Positions 61,468 through 64,000 of a stretch of DNA of 64,000 nucleotides are shown piece after piece. Origin of the DNA: Phenylobacterium immobile (ATCC 35973) (GTDB lineage Bacteria; Pseudomonadota; Alphaproteobacteria; Caulobacterales; Caulobacteraceae); the NCBI RefSeq assembly GCF_001375595.1, contig NZ_CVJQ01000001.1, positions 1,736,001 through 1,800,000 on the forward strand. Reading direction: 5' to 3'. Made by a program: the position numbers and the translations under genes. The stretch's first letter is position 1. Each line of letters opens with the position of its first letter. A model generated the notes under the pieces. The model did not search any database. It saw only the letters and a program-made list of their open reading frames with translations, and was not told the DNA's origin.

Positions 61468-62196
61468 ATGGTCCAGCCGATCCAGGTTCACTACTGGCCG
61501 ACGCCGAACGGCCACAAGGTCACGATCGCGCTGGAGGAGATGGGCCTTCCCTACGAGATCGTGCCGGTGAATATCGGCCGCGCTCAGCAGTTCGAGAGCG
61601 GCTTCCTCGCGCTCAGCCCCAATGGACGCATGCCGGCGATCGTTGATCCGGAGGGCCCGGACGGTCAGCCGATCTCGGTCTTCGAGTCCGGGGCGATCCT
61701 GCAGTACCTGGCCCGCAAATCCGGTCAGTTCTATGGCGCGAACGCTCGCGAGCAGGTCGAGGTGGAGCAGTGGGCCTATTGGCAGATGGCCGGACATGGC
61801 CCGATGAGCGGCCAGGCCAACCACTTCCGCAACTATGCACGGCAGCTGTTTACGGACTCCCGTTTCTTCGCCTATGGCGCAAACCGCTACAGCAATGAGG
61901 TCAACCGCCTTTACGGCGTGCTGGAGGAGCGGTTGAAGGATCGCGAGTACGTCGCCGGACCCTATTCCATCGCCGACATGCTGATCTGGCCGTGGTCGCA
62001 GGGGATGGAGAACGTCGGATCGCCAGAAGCCGAGTTCCCGAATGTGGCGGCCTACAAGAAGAGGATCGCCGCCCGGCCAGCGGTGCAGCGCGCCATGGCG
62101 GCCGCCGACCCCGTGCGCAAGGCCGCCGCCGAAGGGCCTCAGCCCACAGCGGAACAACGCCGGATGTTGTTCAACCAGCGGGCTCGTCGGAGCTGA
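61468..62196 (+). CDS. Glutathione S-transferase (YghU/Ure2-like)
   Basis: From ATG 61468, preceded by AGAGGGAGAC, the product is 242 residues. The thioredoxin-like N-domain has IQVHYWPTPNGHKVTIALEE and SPNGRMPAIVDPEGPDGQPI with the cis-Pro and ESGAILQYLA. The helical C-domain includes YGVLEERLKDREYVAGPYSI and ADMLIWPW. This matches the Ure2p-type nucleophilic GST group. A longer reading starts at 61402 but has no ribosome-binding site. Confidence 0.92.
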   Translation: MVQPIQVHYWPTPNGHKVTIALEEMGLPYEIVPVNIGRAQQFESGFLALSPNGRMPAIVDPEGPDGQPISVFESGAILQYLARKSGQFYGANAREQVEVEQWAYWQMAGHGPMSGQANHFRNYARQLFTDSRFFAYGANRYSNEVNRLYGVLEERLKDREYVAGPYSIADMLIWPWSQGMENVGSPEAEFPNVAAYKKRIAARPAVQRAMAAADPVRKAAAEGPQPTAEQRRMLFNQRARRS

Positions 62197-62296
62197 AGGC
62201 GAGGCTACAGGGCGCTTAATCCTGCGTTCAGACGAACGGGGGTCTGATCATCCCAGCACTTAGCCGACGCGGCTGGTCGCGAAGGCTCAAGAAGGG

Positions 62297-62581
62297 ATGA
62301 GGATCATGCTGCACGGCATGGATTTCGCGCCCGTCGCCGGCCTTCCTGAGCCGCCTGCGGACGCATCGGCGGACGAACTCTTTCGGCTCGGGATGCTCTA
62401 TTCGACGGGCCAAGGCGGCGCGCCGCGCGACTACGTCAGTGCGCACATGCTGTTCAACCTGGCGGCGATGCGCGGCTCGCTCGAGGCCAAGATTTACCGC
62501 CGTGAACTGTCCGACGAGATGGCCGCCGACGACGTGGCGGAGGCCCAGCGTCACGCCCGCGAATGGCTGTCACACGCCTGA
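62297..62581 (+). CDS. Sel1-like repeat protein, small
   Basis: The 94-residue product contains one clear Sel1-type unit: ADELFRLGMLYSTGQGGAPR, DYVSAHMLFNLAAMRGSLEA, followed by a helical C-terminus ending AREWLSHA. Sel1 repeats mediate protein contacts. The function is unknown. AAGAAGGGATG precedes the start. Confidence 0.82.
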   Translation: MRIMLHGMDFAPVAGLPEPPADASADELFRLGMLYSTGQGGAPRDYVSAHMLFNLAAMRGSLEAKIYRRELSDEMAADDVAEAQRHAREWLSHA

Positions 62582-62655
62582 CGCGGTGAGGACTTGGCGC
62601 GGGGCGCCGGCTCGGCTAGATAGCCCAACTCCCGGGCCCGCCCGGGTGCTGAGCT

Positions 62656-62745
62656 GGTGACGTGGCCGAGTGGCTGAAGGCAACGGTTTGCTAAATCGTC
62701 ATACCCTAACGGGTATCCAGGGTTCGAATCCCTGCGTCACCGCCA
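62656..62745 (+). tRNA. tRNA-Ser(GCU)
   Basis: A 90-base cloverleaf with encoded CCA. Acceptor stem GGTGACG/CGTCACC pairs perfectly. The anticodon loop TTTGCTAAA gives GCU, reading AGC/AGU. The long variable arm ATACCCTAACGGGTAT is typical of class II serine tRNA. Confidence 0.97.
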
Positions 62746-62862
62746 GCCACCCCTGAGGGGGTGTGGATCGCTTCTTCGCATTGTTCGCGCCCGGGCAAGC
62801 GCCTATCAGGCGTCGGTTGACGCTGGAGCGGCGCGCCCTTGGCGAGATGGTGGGGGACGGGG

Positions 62863-63789
62863 ATGAGCACGCAAGCTGCGCCTGGCGGCCAAGGCTGGTT
62901 CGCCAGCTTGCCGCCCAACGCCCGCGGGGCCCTGTGGATGGTGGCCTCGGCCGGCTGCTACAGCACCATGACCAGCCTCGTGAAGTATCTGGGTGAGGAC
63001 TATCCCGCGCCGCTGCAGATCTTCTATCGCCAGTTGGCGAGCTTCCTCGTTCTGCTGCCCCTTATCCTGAAACATCGCGGGGCGATCTACGCCACGACCA
63101 AGCCCTGGGCCCTGAGCGGGCGGGCCCTGTCGCAGACGGTGGGGCTCATCCTGGCGTTCTACTCGTTCCAGCATATGCCATTGGCGGACGCGAACGCCCT
63201 GTCGTTCACGCGCACGCTGTGGATCGTGCCGTTGGCGGCCTTTGTCCTGCGCGAGAAGATCGGACCGCTGCGTCTTGGCGCGGCCCTTGTCGGGTTCTGC
63301 GGTGTAATGGTGATGATCCGCCCGGGCGCCAGCGGCGACTTCGCCATGGGCTGGCCGGCGGTGGCGGCCTTGAGCTCAGCCTTCTTGCTGGCCTTCACAG
63401 TCACAGGGACGAAGTTCGTCAGCCGCGACCATTCGCCAAACACGCTGCTGGTCTGGTCGGTCACCCTCGGGCTGTTCCTGGGCCTTCCGGGCGCCTTCAT
63501 GACCTGGGTGTGGCCGGCGCCGCTCGACCTCGCCCTGCTGTTCACCATGGGCGCGGTGGCGACCCTGAATCAGTACTGCTTCATCAACGGCATGAAGGCG
63601 GGCGATGCGGCCGCCATGGCGCCGATCGATTACCTGCGCCTGGTGTTCGCCGCGGCCATCGGCTTTTTCGTCTTCCACGAGATCCCATCCATCTGGACCA
63701 TTGCGGGAGCGGCTATCGTGGTCGCCTCGACGCTGTTCATCACCTGGCGAGAGTTGGTCGCTGCGAAGCTCGCACGAGCCGCTGCCTAG
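62863..63789 (+). CDS. EamA/DMT-family transporter
   Basis: Inner membrane transporter of the drug/metabolite superfamily. From ATG 62863 it has 308 residues and ten predicted helices in two EamA halves. WMVASAGCYSTMTSLVKYLG starts helix 1; FYSFQHMPLADANALSFTRT and VLREKIGPLRLGAALVGFCG close the first repeat; FINGMKAGDAAAMAPIDYLR and FHEIPSIWTIAGAAIVVAST mark the second. The substrate is unknown. A close paralogue starts at 63928. Confidence 0.92.
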   Translation: MSTQAAPGGQGWFASLPPNARGALWMVASAGCYSTMTSLVKYLGEDYPAPLQIFYRQLASFLVLLPLILKHRGAIYATTKPWALSGRALSQTVGLILAFYSFQHMPLADANALSFTRTLWIVPLAAFVLREKIGPLRLGAALVGFCGVMVMIRPGASGDFAMGWPAVAALSSAFLLAFTVTGTKFVSRDHSPNTLLVWSVTLGLFLGLPGAFMTWVWPAPLDLALLFTMGAVATLNQYCFINGMKAGDAAAMAPIDYLRLVFAAAIGFFVFHEIPSIWTIAGAAIVVASTLFITWRELVAAKLARAAA

Positions 63790-63927
63790 CGGACATTGTT
63801 TCTGCACTGATTTCGCACGCACGTGTCCTGGATAATGCTGAACGACATCTGGCCGTTGTCGTCGCGCCGTGAACCGCCTATCAACCTCGCAAGATTACGC
63901 CCGAAGGGGGCGTGGGGGAAACGGCTG

Positions 63928-64000
63928 ATGACGGCCACTCAGCCGACAACCCTGCGAGGCTATTTCGCCACGCTGTCGCCAAACGCCCAAGGCGCGCTCT
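63928..64000 (+). CDS. Second EamA-type transporter, N-terminal end only
   Basis: The frame from ATG 63928 reads MTATQPTTLRGYFATLSPNA then QGAL before the window ends. The segment FATLSPNAQGAL closely matches FASLPPNARGAL at the start of the preceding transporter, so this is a tandem paralogue. Only 24 codons are visible. Confidence 0.7.
   Translation, partial: MTATQPTTLRGYFATLSPNAQGAL

Overview
The window looks like a chromosomal segment of a GC-rich alphaproteobacterium of the order Caulobacterales, probably close to Phenylobacterium or Caulobacter. The reasons are a MipZ-type division ATPase beside panC, a DivK-like single-domain response regulator, an ATP12-type F1 assembly chaperone, DUF1489 and CC0125/CC1285-type lipoproteins, GTTC-N7-GTTC style SOS control, and roughly two-thirds GC with strong third-position GC bias. 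The genus is inference; the order is fairly safe.

Layout. 1-5.5 kb: distal end of the ribosomal protein operon (rpmD end, rplO, secY, adk, rpsM, rpsK, rpoA, rplQ), with a good internal promoter before rpsM. 5.6-17.2 kb: a lipoprotein-type DegQ protease, rarA, two RluA-family pseudouridine synthases, fluC, an ATP12 chaperone, and propionyl-CoA carboxylase pccB/pccA around a reverse msrB. 17.2-25 kb: lipB, two identical tRNA-Leu(GAG) genes flanking an unrecognised 617-residue protein, mgtE, isovaleryl-CoA dehydrogenase, a DUF3574 lipoprotein, and an isochorismatase/ClpP-like pair. 25.0-31.6 kb: a cyclic-nucleotide-binding/patatin gene split by an intact Tn3-family transposon (26815-31412, 45-bp inverted repeats, AGGTA target duplication) that carries tnpA, a res region, tnpR and an SDR oxidoreductase passenger. 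31.6-46.3 kb: a methylglutaconyl-CoA hydratase-like gene, DUF1489, a lower-GC orphan, an SOS-box orphan, panC, mipZ with a J-domain protein, a SPOR-tailed D,D-carboxypeptidase, a phasin, RidA, GDPD, a DUF482 acyltransferase, a HIT protein, clpS/clpA, a Y-family polymerase with an added zinc ribbon, and divK. 46.3-64 kb: rpmG, a nudix-rnr pair, topA, a pyrB/pseudo-pyrC/plsY/dprA cluster, a VOC protein, ruvX, gatCAB, an RcnB-like protein, GST, a Sel1-like protein, tRNA-Ser(GCU) and tandem EamA transporters, the second cut by the window end.

How the genes fit together. Most of the window is core metabolism and information processing. Branched-chain and propionate breakdown is represented by isovaleryl-CoA dehydrogenase, the methylglutaconyl-CoA hydratase-like enzyme and PccAB. 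Pyrimidine synthesis is represented by PyrB with a dihydroorotase homologue that has lost its metal ligands and is probably structural. The accessory signal is concentrated at 25-34 kb: the transposon, the broken patatin gene, a lower-GC orphan and an orphan with a LexA-type box overlapping its promoter. I found no CRISPR array, prophage or rRNA operon. The most useful new leads are the dated transposon insertion with its SDR cargo, the SOS-box orphan at 33.7 kb, a 22-codon ORF with a near-perfect Shine-Dalgarno at 25.0 kb, the tRNA-bracketed orphan at 18-20 kb, and a short split membrane ORF at 5.65 kb.
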